NCBI RefSeq assembly: GCF_023702065.1
Contig: NZ_QFDM01000001.1
Coordinates: forward strand, 930,001 to 994,000
Origin: Methanoculleus oceani
GTDB lineage: Archaea > Halobacteriota > Methanomicrobia > Methanomicrobiales > Methanoculleaceae
Length of the DNA stretch: 64,000 nucleotides
Direction: 5' to 3'
Shown: positions 42,962-51,772 of the stretch, piece by piece
How the letters are laid out: every line of letters begins with the position of its first letter
Numbering within the stretch: position 1 is the stretch's first letter
Translations under genes and position numbers: made by a program
Notes under the pieces: model-generated
Told to the model about the DNA's origin: nothing
The model's database searches: none
Seen by the model: the letters and a program-made list of their open reading frames with translations, nothing else

Positions 42962-43906
42962 ATGACAAAGATTGCCGTGATAGGAGGAGCGGGGTTCATC
43001 GGATCCCACATCGCCGAAGAGATCGCAAAAGAGCACGAGGTCGTCATCACCGACAACCTTGACGACTACTACTCGCCGGAGTTGAAACGGCGCAACCTCC
43101 AGACCCTCCTTGCAAATCCGAACGTGCGTTTCATCGAAGGCGATATCACCGACCTCGACCTCCTCCGGAGGGTGATAGACCCCGATGTGGAGTTCGTCTT
43201 CCATGAGGCAGCCCAGGCCGGCGTCAGGATCTCGGTCGAGGACCCGTTCAAACCGAACAACGTCAACGTGCTCGGGACCTTAAACGTCCTCAAGGCCTCC
43301 CTCGATGCCGGCGTGAAGCGGGTGATCAATGCTTCCTCCTCTTCGGTTTACGGGAAGGTGCAGTACCTGCCGTTCGATGAAACGCACCCCACCGTGCCGC
43401 TCTCTCCCTACGGAGTCTCGAAGCTCGCCGCCGAGCACTATTGCCGGGTCTTTTACGAGGTCTACGGCCTCCCGACAGTCTCGCTCCGGTATTTCACGGT
43501 TTACGGCCCCAGGATGCGCCCTGACCTCGCGATATCCATCTTCACCAAAAAGTTGCTTGCAAACGAGCCGATCACGGTTTTTGGCGACGGCAACCAGACC
43601 CGCGACTTCACCTACATCGACGATATCGTCCGGGTGAACCGGAGGCTGCTCGAGACGGACGCCGCCGACGGCCGCGTGATGAATGTCGGCGGCGGCCATC
43701 GGATTACGGTGAACGACCTGATCGCCCATCTCAGAGAGATAACCGGGAGTGAGTCTGAGGTGGTGTACTCCAACAGGCAGAAGGGCGATGCGGAGCATAC
43801 GCTGGCGGACACCTCTCTTGCGAGGAAACTGGTTGGATACAGGCCCGAGGTTCCTATCGGGGAAGGCCTGAGCAGATTTGCCAGGTGGTATATGCAGAAT
43901 CTTTGA
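42962..43906 (+). CDS. NAD-dependent nucleotide-sugar epimerase (SDR family)
   Basis: The 314-residue extended SDR protein has the Rossmann motif GGAGFIGSH at 8-16 and the active-site Tyr 150/Lys 154 in SPYGVSK, with Ser in INASSSSVYG. LRYFTVYGPRMRPDLAI and FTYIDDIV are typical of UDP-glucose and UDP-glucuronate 4-epimerases. Beside ugd and galU, conversion of UDP-glucuronate to UDP-galacturonate is the simplest reading, but UDP-glucose or N-acetyl sugars are possible. It lies 15 bases after galU with AAGGAG near its start, so it closes this operon. Confidence 0.86.
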   Translation: MTKIAVIGGAGFIGSHIAEEIAKEHEVVITDNLDDYYSPELKRRNLQTLLANPNVRFIEGDITDLDLLRRVIDPDVEFVFHEAAQAGVRISVEDPFKPNNVNVLGTLNVLKASLDAGVKRVINASSSSVYGKVQYLPFDETHPTVPLSPYGVSKLAAEHYCRVFYEVYGLPTVSLRYFTVYGPRMRPDLAISIFTKKLLANEPITVFGDGNQTRDFTYIDDIVRVNRRLLETDAADGRVMNVGGGHRITVNDLIAHLREITGSESEVVYSNRQKGDAEHTLADTSLARKLVGYRPEVPIGEGLSRFARWYMQNL

Positions 43907-44075
43907 GGAAGCGGTATGCATACGCCCAACACCCTCAGAATGCCCTTTCAACCGGGGAAGTTGCCGATGAAGATACCCCGTGCTTGTGGAGTAAGGCCTG
44001 TGCCGCCAGATCATGAGCATTCAGTTACAGGCGAACTGAAATTATTCGACTATAACGTCAGGATGGGGGAATAAA

Positions 44076-45230
44076 ATGAAACTATTAGTCTGCACGACAG
44101 AATACTATCCCTACGGTTCCGGAATTGCTAATGTTGCATATAATGTTGTTCGGCAGTTAGAAAAGAAGGGAGTCGAATGCACTGTCTGTTCTCCCACCGG
44201 ACCGGATATAACCATCGAACCGGTATCAGGATGCGGCAGACTCTCCCTGGTACATTACTGGTATAAAGTATCAAAATATTTCCAGAATCGGCAAGATCAG
44301 TATGATATAGCCTGGTTACACTATCCGTTGATGCTAAAATCAAATCCCTTCAAGAGGAGTTATGTAACCATTCATTCGACGGCGCACGGCATAAAATATC
44401 CTTTCTATCTAAAGCCATATCAAATCATTTCTGAGGCCCTTGAAAGGTACTGTCTGGATAAATTGGACGAAGATATTCCTTTTTCTTCAGTCAGCGACCA
44501 ATCAATTTTAGATCTAAGAGCAAGTGGATTTGATAAAAAGAATATCATAAAAATAATCAATGGGGTAGATCCCGGTTTATTTGGTTCTAATTACGAAAAA
44601 AATGAAATTCGAGCTAAGTATGGCTTGCCAACAGGATCAACAGTATTTCTCTCTGTGGGGAGATTAACATACCACAAAATGCCGTTCAGGATGATTGATT
44701 TATTCAAAAGAATTCAAAACTACAATAATGACGTTCTTCTGGTTGTTGTTGGGGGAGGTAAACTTTTACCGGAATTAGAAGCATACGCAAAAAAGAATGG
44801 CGTGCAGGTGAAGTTTTTGGGTTATGTTAAATCCGAAGAATTGCCTGGGATATACAGTTGCGCAGACTTTTTCTTCATGACCAGCAAGTATGAGGGAGGA
44901 GAACCCACTCTTACGGTAGCAGAGGCTATGGCGTCAGGTTTGCCGTGTATTGCTTCAAAAATACCAAATTTTAAGTTAGTCGAAGAGAACAATCTGGGAC
45001 TGCTGTTTCACCCTTCAAACGATGATATCGCTGAGTCCGAAATTCTCAATTACTTGAGTAATTATGACTCGAATTATTCTAAAGAGATCCAGAACTACGC
45101 CATAAAAAACTTTGATTGGGAGGTTCTTTCAAACAAATACTTTGAGGAATTTTGTAACGCTATTTCTAACGATCTACAACATGAGAGAAATCCTTCAGTG
45201 TCCTCTCAGTATCGATCGTTCAGCGGTTAG
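44076..45230 (+). CDS. Glycosyltransferase, GT4 type, with AT-rich composition
   Basis: The 384-residue enzyme starts MKLLVCTTEYYPYGSGIANVAYNVV and has INGVDPGLFG, VFLSVGRLTYHKMPFRMI and MTSKYEGGEPTLTVAEAMASGLPCI, which carries the E-x7-E motif. Its codons favour A and T (AAA, ATA, TTA, AAT), in contrast with the GC-rich genes around it, which suggests recent horizontal transfer. A GGGGGAATAAA stretch places a ribosome site before the ATG. Its own promoter may lie in the preceding 170 bases (GACTATAACG). Donor and acceptor are unknown. Confidence 0.87.
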   Translation: MKLLVCTTEYYPYGSGIANVAYNVVRQLEKKGVECTVCSPTGPDITIEPVSGCGRLSLVHYWYKVSKYFQNRQDQYDIAWLHYPLMLKSNPFKRSYVTIHSTAHGIKYPFYLKPYQIISEALERYCLDKLDEDIPFSSVSDQSILDLRASGFDKKNIIKIINGVDPGLFGSNYEKNEIRAKYGLPTGSTVFLSVGRLTYHKMPFRMIDLFKRIQNYNNDVLLVVVGGGKLLPELEAYAKKNGVQVKFLGYVKSEELPGIYSCADFFFMTSKYEGGEPTLTVAEAMASGLPCIASKIPNFKLVEENNLGLLFHPSNDDIAESEILNYLSNYDSNYSKEIQNYAIKNFDWEVLSNKYFEEFCNAISNDLQHERNPSVSSQYRSFSG

Positions 45231-45605
45231 TTAAAGCGATAATACATTTGACCCTGCTCATCGGGAGGGATCCACCTATGTATAAAAAAGAGTCGAGAGT
45301 GGGATTTTTCCCCCTTCTTCTGCTACTACATCTTGGACGCTCCTACCCCTGCTCGAGAGCCGTTCGATGGCACAGGTGATTGAAGGCCGCCTGCGGTTTC
45401 CGGGGGTCATCGCAGGGACGGCTGGCGTGCGGCTTCAGAGTGGAGGTGTTTTCCGTTAATTTCCCAGGAATTTCAGTAAATTCCGGGAAATGCCATGATC
45501 TCGAATTTTTATCGCGAGGCTGGTTATTTAGGATGGCCCCGTCAGGTGTCTGAAGATCGTTAGTTATAAACCCGAGCGTGGCGCCACTGACCGGCAGGTA
45601 GTTCT
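45231..45605. other. Intergenic region with a long imperfect palindrome and a promoter
   Basis: It contains the inverted repeat described separately and a TATA-like TTAGTTATAAAC near 45562-45573, about 35 bases before the next gene. No gene is recognised. Confidence 0.45.
45459..45492. repeat. Near-perfect inverted repeat, about 14-bp arms
   Basis: ATTTCCCAGGAATTT and AAATTCCGGGAAAT pair with a single unpaired base and a four-base loop, CAGT. It could be a terminator of the AT-rich gene, an operator, or a remnant of a mobile element end. Confidence 0.6.
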
Positions 45606-46853
45606 ATGAACGTCGTTATTCTCGATGCGCATCGTGAGGGGGATGCAAGGATTGAGAGGCATACTAAATATCTTGTGGATCAGGGACTGAATATCTACAG
45701 GGTACACTATAACTATAAGAGCGATTCCGCAAAACCGGGAGCATTCTCCCGATACGGGGAGAAGGGGTTTAGAATAAATATATCGATCCTTCAGGGGAAG
45801 ATCAGGACCCTGTATTTCCTCGGATACTGTTTAAGGCGGAAGATGCTGAAAGACTGCCTTGAAGCATTGGAGGTACTCGGCTTCGATCCCGCGCAGCCGT
45901 CTGTTATCCATGTTCATGACCCCCAGTTGTTGCCGCTGGCCGGAATGCTGGTTAAAGGCGGCCTGCAGAACTCCAGGGTCGTCTATGACAGGCATGAGGT
46001 TTACGAGGTATGGAAACAGTACCTGGGTATTTCTACGCCGGCTTTCTACGAGGGCCTCGGTAAGAACGTTATCTCCGGGGCAGTTGCCGTCTCCGAACAC
46101 CATATCGATACGGTCCAGAGGTTGTTCCCGGCATCATGCGTTGTGGCGGTTCCGAATTATCCGTTGCCTGAGGATTATGACGATGAGGTGATAAACAGAA
46201 AGATTGACCCCGCAAATTCGGAGGCGCCCATAAATGCCGTATATGTAGGAAGCCTCAATAACATGGCCGATAGAGATGTTTCCCTCCTTCTTAACATTGC
46301 AGATGCAGCCATTCGGTCGTATGATAACGTGACCTTCTTCGTCGGTGGAACCTCCCTGGATGAAGACTCGAAGGCGAAGATCGACGCTCTCGCCGGAAAG
46401 CATGACGGCAGGTTCCGGTTTTTCGGGCGTGTTCCCCGGGAGGAGACCGTCGAACTTACCGAGAAGGCTCACATCGGCTTCCTTCTCATACGACCGGACG
46501 TGAGGTACTGGGTAAGAACCTCCCCCAACAAGATCTATGAATACCTGATATGCGGCACCGTCCCCATCGTCAGGGCCGATGTCGACCATGCCGATCTCCT
46601 TAGATCGTGTTCGCTGATATTCGATCGTTCCGACGACGATGAGGCTATCGTGAGCGCTGTCCTGGACCTGCTCGGCGATCCCGGGAGACTCAGGAAGCTC
46701 ATGACGGCCGCCAGGGAGTTAGGCGTCACATTCACCTGGGAGTCCGTAGCATGCCGATATATCGGACTCTATAAGACGTTGCTGCAATCCGGGGCAGCCC
46801 CCGACCAATCCGCCCGGGGAATTCCCCTCGACATGTACGGGTGCGAGACTTAA
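45606..46853 (+). CDS. Glycosyltransferase, GT4 type
   Basis: The 415-residue protein begins MNVVILDAHREGDARIERHTKYL and has VIHVHDPQLLPLAGML, VVYDRHEVYEVW, AVYVGSLNNMADRD and a C-terminal nucleotide-binding region around SPNKIYEYLICGTVPIVRADVDHADLL. The E in KIYEY stands where GT4 enzymes have their second glutamate, and the motif is not canonical. A TATA-like box lies about 35 bases upstream. It probably adds a sugar to the same surface glycan as its neighbours. The C-terminal 20 residues are of no known family. Confidence 0.82.
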   Translation: MNVVILDAHREGDARIERHTKYLVDQGLNIYRVHYNYKSDSAKPGAFSRYGEKGFRINISILQGKIRTLYFLGYCLRRKMLKDCLEALEVLGFDPAQPSVIHVHDPQLLPLAGMLVKGGLQNSRVVYDRHEVYEVWKQYLGISTPAFYEGLGKNVISGAVAVSEHHIDTVQRLFPASCVVAVPNYPLPEDYDDEVINRKIDPANSEAPINAVYVGSLNNMADRDVSLLLNIADAAIRSYDNVTFFVGGTSLDEDSKAKIDALAGKHDGRFRFFGRVPREETVELTEKAHIGFLLIRPDVRYWVRTSPNKIYEYLICGTVPIVRADVDHADLLRSCSLIFDRSDDDEAIVSAVLDLLGDPGRLRKLMTAARELGVTFTWESVACRYIGLYKTLLQSGAAPDQSARGIPLDMYGCET

Positions 46854-47034
46854 TGGGCGCGGCATCCGGGCGCCGGGTGCTTTTTGCCCGATTCGAGTGA
46901 TCTATCCGGTTCTCCTGACGCGAGTCCGGAATTTGAGGAGATTATGACAGCCGGAGCCGTCGCATCGGCCGCAGCGTTCTGATCCCCGCTCAAAAATTCG
47001 TGCAGCGGCCTGCTCCCCGCAGGGGTACCCGCGG

Positions 47035-48030
47035 TCAGGCTCCCCGGTTCGTGAGGAGCATCTCCCTTATCTTATAGGATACCAGCATCGGTTTTGAGAG
47101 CAGGACAAGGTTTGAATGGATCGGCAGATGCTCGGCCCCGAACTTCGCCTTGTACCGGAACCGGGGGTTGCCCGGTTCCAGTTTCTGCCGCCCGGAAGAT
47201 AACTTTTCATACCCGTTCTTCCACGCCCAGTTAATGCTCTCCCACATGATGTGGTAGGAGGGGGTATACCGGTTCGGAAGGTCCCGGTTGATGGCCAGGT
47301 AATTGCCATAGTATATCTTCCTGGCCGGGTCCAGGAGTGCCAGGGATCCGCCGGCAAAGAGATCGTTCCGGGTTAAGGCCGTAACCCTTATTTCGTCCGG
47401 GAACTGCTCCAGGAGCTTCTCAAAGAAGGCAAGAGGCAGGATCTTGCCGTTGATATGCGTCATGTTCCCGGAATAGTACCGGTAAAAGTCATCGAGTTCG
47501 TCCGGATGGTTTATCTCCGAGACCTCGAATCCGTCGTTCTCAAATGTGCGGAGGGCCTGTTTCGTACGCTTCGAGAGCCCGGCCCATATGGCATCGGGGG
47601 GGCTGGATCTCAGGTCCGTCATCATATGGCCTGTATCCTCGCCGGAGACATGGGTGAACCTGATCCCGTCCAGCAGAGCGGGGTTGCACGTATTGAAGTG
47701 CAGGAACGAGTACTTCTTCGCAAAGAGCGACAGGATCTCATTGAAATGGTCGGCATTGAACGTATCGTCCAGCACAATTCCGTTCATCTCGGAGTGGGGG
47801 ATACTGACCAGCCCCAGGAAATTCAGCGCCGACCGTTCGGCCCAGGGACTTATTCCGACGACTTCCTGTTCGTTGAGGATGAGATAATATCGCAAATTCG
47901 AATGAAAAATGTCCTCGAGAACCTGTTTCCACCTTAAACTGTGAAATGGTGTTCCTCCTCCTGATTGGTTGTTAAATTCCTCCCATTGGTCTGCAGTGTC
48001 CTCGGATAACAACTCAATCGAATATGCCAT
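47035..48030 (-). CDS. FemAB/GNAT-like acyltransferase, paralogue 1
   Basis: The 331-residue protein has the N-terminal WEEFNNQSGGGTPFHSLRWKQVLE and the C-terminal HIMWESINWAWKNGYEKLSSGRQKLEPGNPRFRYKAKFG, a layout I associate with FemAB/GNAT proteins (two GNAT folds). FemAB enzymes transfer amino acids from aminoacyl-tRNA to cell-wall amines. Other relatives make extracellular polymers. Paralogues 2 and 3 (below) share the same two segments. It runs against them, with its start facing the start of paralogue 2, so the spacer may hold both promoters. The substrate is unknown. Confidence 0.8.
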   Translation of the reverse strand: MAYSIELLSEDTADQWEEFNNQSGGGTPFHSLRWKQVLEDIFHSNLRYYLILNEQEVVGISPWAERSALNFLGLVSIPHSEMNGIVLDDTFNADHFNEILSLFAKKYSFLHFNTCNPALLDGIRFTHVSGEDTGHMMTDLRSSPPDAIWAGLSKRTKQALRTFENDGFEVSEINHPDELDDFYRYYSGNMTHINGKILPLAFFEKLLEQFPDEIRVTALTRNDLFAGGSLALLDPARKIYYGNYLAINRDLPNRYTPSYHIMWESINWAWKNGYEKLSSGRQKLEPGNPRFRYKAKFGAEHLPIHSNLVLLSKPMLVSYKIREMLLTNRGA

Positions 48031-48256
48031 ATGGGGATACCTACCCGGGCAGCGGTATTAATACTTCGTATCATCGGGCGACGGATATGGCATACCGGGC
48101 GAATACCCGGAAGCATGCAGGAGGAAGGCCCTGATAACGGGCGTTGATCCCGGCACAGAGAGATCGGGCCTGCATCATCGCGGCCGGAAGAGCATCGGGA
48201 TGGGCCTTACGGGATGATAGAAAACGTTAATGCCGGTGTCGCTTAAGGTGCCCTTC

Positions 48257-49279
48257 ATGACGTATTCCATCGAACTGCTATCACAGAGCAATGCTCACCG
48301 GTGGGAAGAATTTAATTGCCGGTGCAGGGAAGGGACGCCGTTTCACAGCATACGTTGGAAGAACATACTCGAAGATGTGCTGAAATTGCGATTACGCTAC
48401 TATCTTATCCTGGATGGCGGGAAGGTCGTCGGCATATGCCCCTTTGTCAAACGGTCGATGAAACTCTTTCGAGGCTTAAGCAGTATACCCCGATCCGAGT
48501 ACAGCAACATCCTGCTGGACGATACGTTCAATGCCGATCATATCAGCGAAATTCTGTCCCTCTTCGCGAATAAATATTCGTTTTTGTCCTTTAATACGTA
48601 CGATTCGGCCTTACCTGACAGGATCGGGTACGTTAATGTCCCGAACGAGGATGGATGCAATATACTACTGGACCTGGATCAGACTCCGCCCGAGACGATA
48701 TGGGAGGAGATCCTCTCGAAGGACGAGCGATACAAAGTCAGTAGATTTGAAAAAGGAGGCTTTACGGTCCAGGAGGTAGGAAAAGGGCAGGACATGGAAA
48801 AATTTTATCAGTATTACAGGGAAAACCTGAGCCACATAAAAGGGTATATCCTGCCGTTTACCTTCTTCGAGAGGCTTCTGGACTCATTTTCTCCGGACGA
48901 AGTGAGGGTTGCAATCGTGACGAACAATGGCGTATTCGCCGGCGGAAACCTGACGTTGCTGGACCCTGCCCGAAAAACCGCTTACTTCCAGTACCTTGCA
49001 CTCAACCGGGACCTCCCGAACAAGTACTCTCCCAGTTACTACCTTTCGTGGGAGGGGATCAACTGGGCGTGGGAGAACGGCTATGAGAAGATATCGTTCG
49101 GACGGGAGAAGCTGGATAATCCTCGTGTCCGAAGCAAAGCAAAGTTCGGGGCCGAACCCGTGCCAATCCATTCGAGGGTAGTCCTGCTTTCGAAGACGGC
49201 TTCCCTGCTCTACCAGTTGAGACAGACCGTTTCAGGAAGCCGGGAGGCTGGTGCCCCCTCAACGGGCCGGGTGTCCTGA
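48257..49279 (+). CDS. FemAB/GNAT-like acyltransferase, paralogue 2
   Basis: The 340-residue protein begins MTYSIELLSQSNAHRWEEFN and shares with its paralogues REGTPFHSIRWKNILEDVL, LLDDTFNADHISEILSLF and GYEKISFGREKLDNPRVRSKAKFGAE. The start ATG has AAGGTG seven bases upstream, the same leader sequence as before paralogue 3, which supports the choice over an ATG nine codons earlier. The stop is directly followed by the ATG of the next gene, so both are probably one operon. Transfer of an aminoacyl or acyl group to a surface polymer is inferred from the FemAB family. Confidence 0.8.
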   Translation: MTYSIELLSQSNAHRWEEFNCRCREGTPFHSIRWKNILEDVLKLRLRYYLILDGGKVVGICPFVKRSMKLFRGLSSIPRSEYSNILLDDTFNADHISEILSLFANKYSFLSFNTYDSALPDRIGYVNVPNEDGCNILLDLDQTPPETIWEEILSKDERYKVSRFEKGGFTVQEVGKGQDMEKFYQYYRENLSHIKGYILPFTFFERLLDSFSPDEVRVAIVTNNGVFAGGNLTLLDPARKTAYFQYLALNRDLPNKYSPSYYLSWEGINWAWENGYEKISFGREKLDNPRVRSKAKFGAEPVPIHSRVVLLSKTASLLYQLRQTVSGSREAGAPSTGRVS

Positions 49280-50329
49280 ATGGCGCGAACCGAGGTAAGG
49301 GCGCTGGAGTCCGGCGAACTGACGGCTTGGGACGAATTGGTCGCCGGCTCTCCTCAGGGGACGGTCTTCCACACGAGCGACTGGTTGCAGAAGACTGCTT
49401 CATCCCTGGACCGGACACTGGTGATACTTGGGTGCTACGAGGATGAGACATTGATCGGGGGTTGCCCCCTTCTCCTGTCGAATCCGTACGGATTGCTCAG
49501 AATCGCCTCTTCCGCGGCGCTGCTGGCCCCATACGGGGGGATAGTGACAGCCGGCATAGAAAGCACCAAACGGAGAGAGAAGGAGTTGCATGCCGAAAAG
49601 GTCATCGCATCCATCCGCGATCACATTGTCCGGAAAAGATTCGACCACGTGGACCTGGTGAATTCCCCGGGACTGGGGGATATTCGAGGATTCACCAGGA
49701 ACGGGTGGGGTGCCAGGGTATACTACACGTATATGCTTCCGATCGACGGGGACGTGTTCGAACACATTTCCAAAAATGCACGGCGAAGTATTCGTAAAGC
49801 CGAGAAACTGGGTATTACCGCGACAGAGCATTTCGACCCCGAGACATACTGGGAACTCACGAAAAACACCTTTGCAAAGCAGAATTCGCAACCGCCGTTC
49901 TCCAAGAAACACCTCGTGAACATGCTGGATACGATCCGGAAGAAGAACCTGGGCGAGATGTGGGTCGCGAGGACTCCTTCGGGAGAGGTCGCTGCGGCTG
50001 AAGTCATCATCTGCGACCGGAAGACTGCTCATCGCTGGTCTGCTGCCTCCTCGGAAGAGCACCTGAACACAGGGGCGGCCTCGCTTCTTCTCGGCGAGGT
50101 TATCACTCACTTCGCGGATCGGAATTGTTCATCAGTCAATTTGATGGGAGGAAACATGGCCCGCCTGAGTGCATTTGTCTCCACTTTCAACCCGGACCTT
50201 GTTCCTTACTACGGCGTTGAACTGTCCGGGCCCAGGTACAACATCATAAACGGACTCAACAATCGCGTGAAGGGCGTGGCCTCCCGCCTCACCTCAAGAG
50301 CCGGCACAGGATCCCCGCAACGGAGGTGA
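49280..50329 (+). CDS. FemAB/GNAT-like acyltransferase, divergent member
   Basis: The 349-residue protein is a more distant FemAB/GNAT member: WDELVAGSPQGTVFHTSDWLQ at the start, ISKNARRSIRKAEKLGITATEH in the middle (the typical NARRSIRKAEK motif of the first GNAT lobe) and NLMGGNMARLSAFVSTFNPDLVPYYGVEL near the end. It begins at the base after the stop of paralogue 2 and so is likely co-translated. Its different sequence from the three paralogues suggests a different acceptor or donor. Substrate unknown. Confidence 0.82.
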   Translation: MARTEVRALESGELTAWDELVAGSPQGTVFHTSDWLQKTASSLDRTLVILGCYEDETLIGGCPLLLSNPYGLLRIASSAALLAPYGGIVTAGIESTKRREKELHAEKVIASIRDHIVRKRFDHVDLVNSPGLGDIRGFTRNGWGARVYYTYMLPIDGDVFEHISKNARRSIRKAEKLGITATEHFDPETYWELTKNTFAKQNSQPPFSKKHLVNMLDTIRKKNLGEMWVARTPSGEVAAAEVIICDRKTAHRWSAASSEEHLNTGAASLLLGEVITHFADRNCSSVNLMGGNMARLSAFVSTFNPDLVPYYGVELSGPRYNIINGLNNRVKGVASRLTSRAGTGSPQRR

Positions 50330-50440
50330 CCGGGTTTTACCGCGGCGCTTCGTTGCTGGGCTGCATGGGCCGCATCCGTTCGAAGGACAGACCAGAGGTA
50401 GTGGAAAGTATTATCAGTGTTGTTCGGCAAGGTGCCCCTC

Positions 50441-51454
50441 ATGGCTTATTCCATTGAGCTGTTGTCCGAAGGGAGCATACACCAATGGGAAGAGTTTAAC
50501 GATCGATCCCGGGAGGGCACACCGTTTCACAGCATACGCTGGAAGCACATCCTCGAGGATGTGCTGAAACTGCGATTACGCTACTATCTTATCCTGGATG
50601 GCGGGAAGGTCGTTGGCATATGCCCGTTCATTGAACAGTCGGTAGGCTTTTTCCGGGGCCTGAACAGCCTGCCTCACTCCGAATTCAACAACATGATCCT
50701 GGATGATTCGTTTGATGCCGGCCGCCTTGATGAGATTCTGTCGCTCTTCGCAGAAGATTACTCGTTCCTGCACTTCAACGTCTACCATCCGGACATTATA
50801 GCGGCAATAAACCGCGACAATTTCATTGTTGAGCATACGGGCAATATGATGCTGGACCTGAAACAGAAACCTCCGGAGGCCATATGGAGCACATTTTCGA
50901 GGAACATGCGGTACAACATCCAGATATTCGAAAAGAGAGGTTTTACGATTCAGGAGGTGCACGAACCATCGGAAATCAAAAGATTCTATCATTACTATGT
51001 AGAAAACTTAACACACATCAACGGGGATATCCTGCCGTTCTCCTTCTTTGAGAGACTTATGGAACGTTTCCCGGACGAAGTGAGGATCGCGACCCTGACG
51101 AACGGCGACGTATTTGCAGGCGGATGGCTGACACTGGCATCCCCGGATCGAACAACCGCCTATTACCAGTACCTGGCCCTGAACCGGGACCTTCCGAACA
51201 GGTATACCCCCACGTATCCTATTTACTGGGACCTGGTCAACTGGGCGTGGGATAACGGCTATGAAAAACTCTCCTTCGGGCGGCAGAAACTGGAACCGGG
51301 AAACCCCCGCCTGCAGGGCAAGGCAAAATTCGGGGCCGAGCACGTACCGATTCATGCAAGATTGGTCCCGCTATCGAGGACAGTATCTCTTGCTTACCAG
51401 TTGAAACGAAAACTCTCCGGGCTTCAACCTGCTGATGCCCCCACTGCAGGGTAG
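50441..51454 (+). CDS. FemAB/GNAT-like acyltransferase, paralogue 3
   Basis: The 337-residue protein is closely related to paralogue 2. Its region coding for HILEDVLKLRLRYYLILDG is almost identical in DNA to that of paralogue 2, while the rest diverges. It has GTPFHSIRWKHILEDV and GYEKLSFGRQKLEPGNPRLQGKAKFGAE. The ATG follows AAGGTGCCCCTC, nearly the same leader as paralogue 2, with AAGGTG as ribosome site. No substrate can be inferred beyond the FemAB family. It is the last of the four-gene set before the Ntn-hydrolase-like gene. Confidence 0.8.
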   Translation: MAYSIELLSEGSIHQWEEFNDRSREGTPFHSIRWKHILEDVLKLRLRYYLILDGGKVVGICPFIEQSVGFFRGLNSLPHSEFNNMILDDSFDAGRLDEILSLFAEDYSFLHFNVYHPDIIAAINRDNFIVEHTGNMMLDLKQKPPEAIWSTFSRNMRYNIQIFEKRGFTIQEVHEPSEIKRFYHYYVENLTHINGDILPFSFFERLMERFPDEVRIATLTNGDVFAGGWLTLASPDRTTAYYQYLALNRDLPNRYTPTYPIYWDLVNWAWDNGYEKLSFGRQKLEPGNPRLQGKAKFGAEHVPIHARLVPLSRTVSLAYQLKRKLSGLQPADAPTAG

Positions 51455-51772
51455 GTTGACCGGCACAGAGCAGTTGCCGACCGCCGTTTTATCGCCCTTC
51501 CTGGCAGTCGGACTGCCTGGTTTGACGGAGATCGCACCGGTGCGGGGCATGCCTGCAGGGCCGTTGTGAGAGGGCGGATTTTTTGCTTGAGGGTTCTACG
51601 CGGGCTCCTCATTTTTACGAGTTCTCTCTGGAATTCGGATAAACCTTGATTTTGCAGAAGAAGTAAATCCCCCCGTGTTCCCGGCGTAATGTTAATATAC
51701 TCTCAAGGATTTGACGATGACAGGTTTCTTCTCACCGCAAGCACACACCGACAAATCACCTGGAGCATATAC
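51455..51772. other. Intergenic promoter region of the Ntn-type gene
   Basis: A TATA-like GTTAATATACTC at about 51688 lies roughly 80 bases before the chosen ATG and would allow a leader of about 50 bases. There is also a short imperfect palindrome CAGTCGGACTG near 51505. No gene is recognised. Confidence 0.4.
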
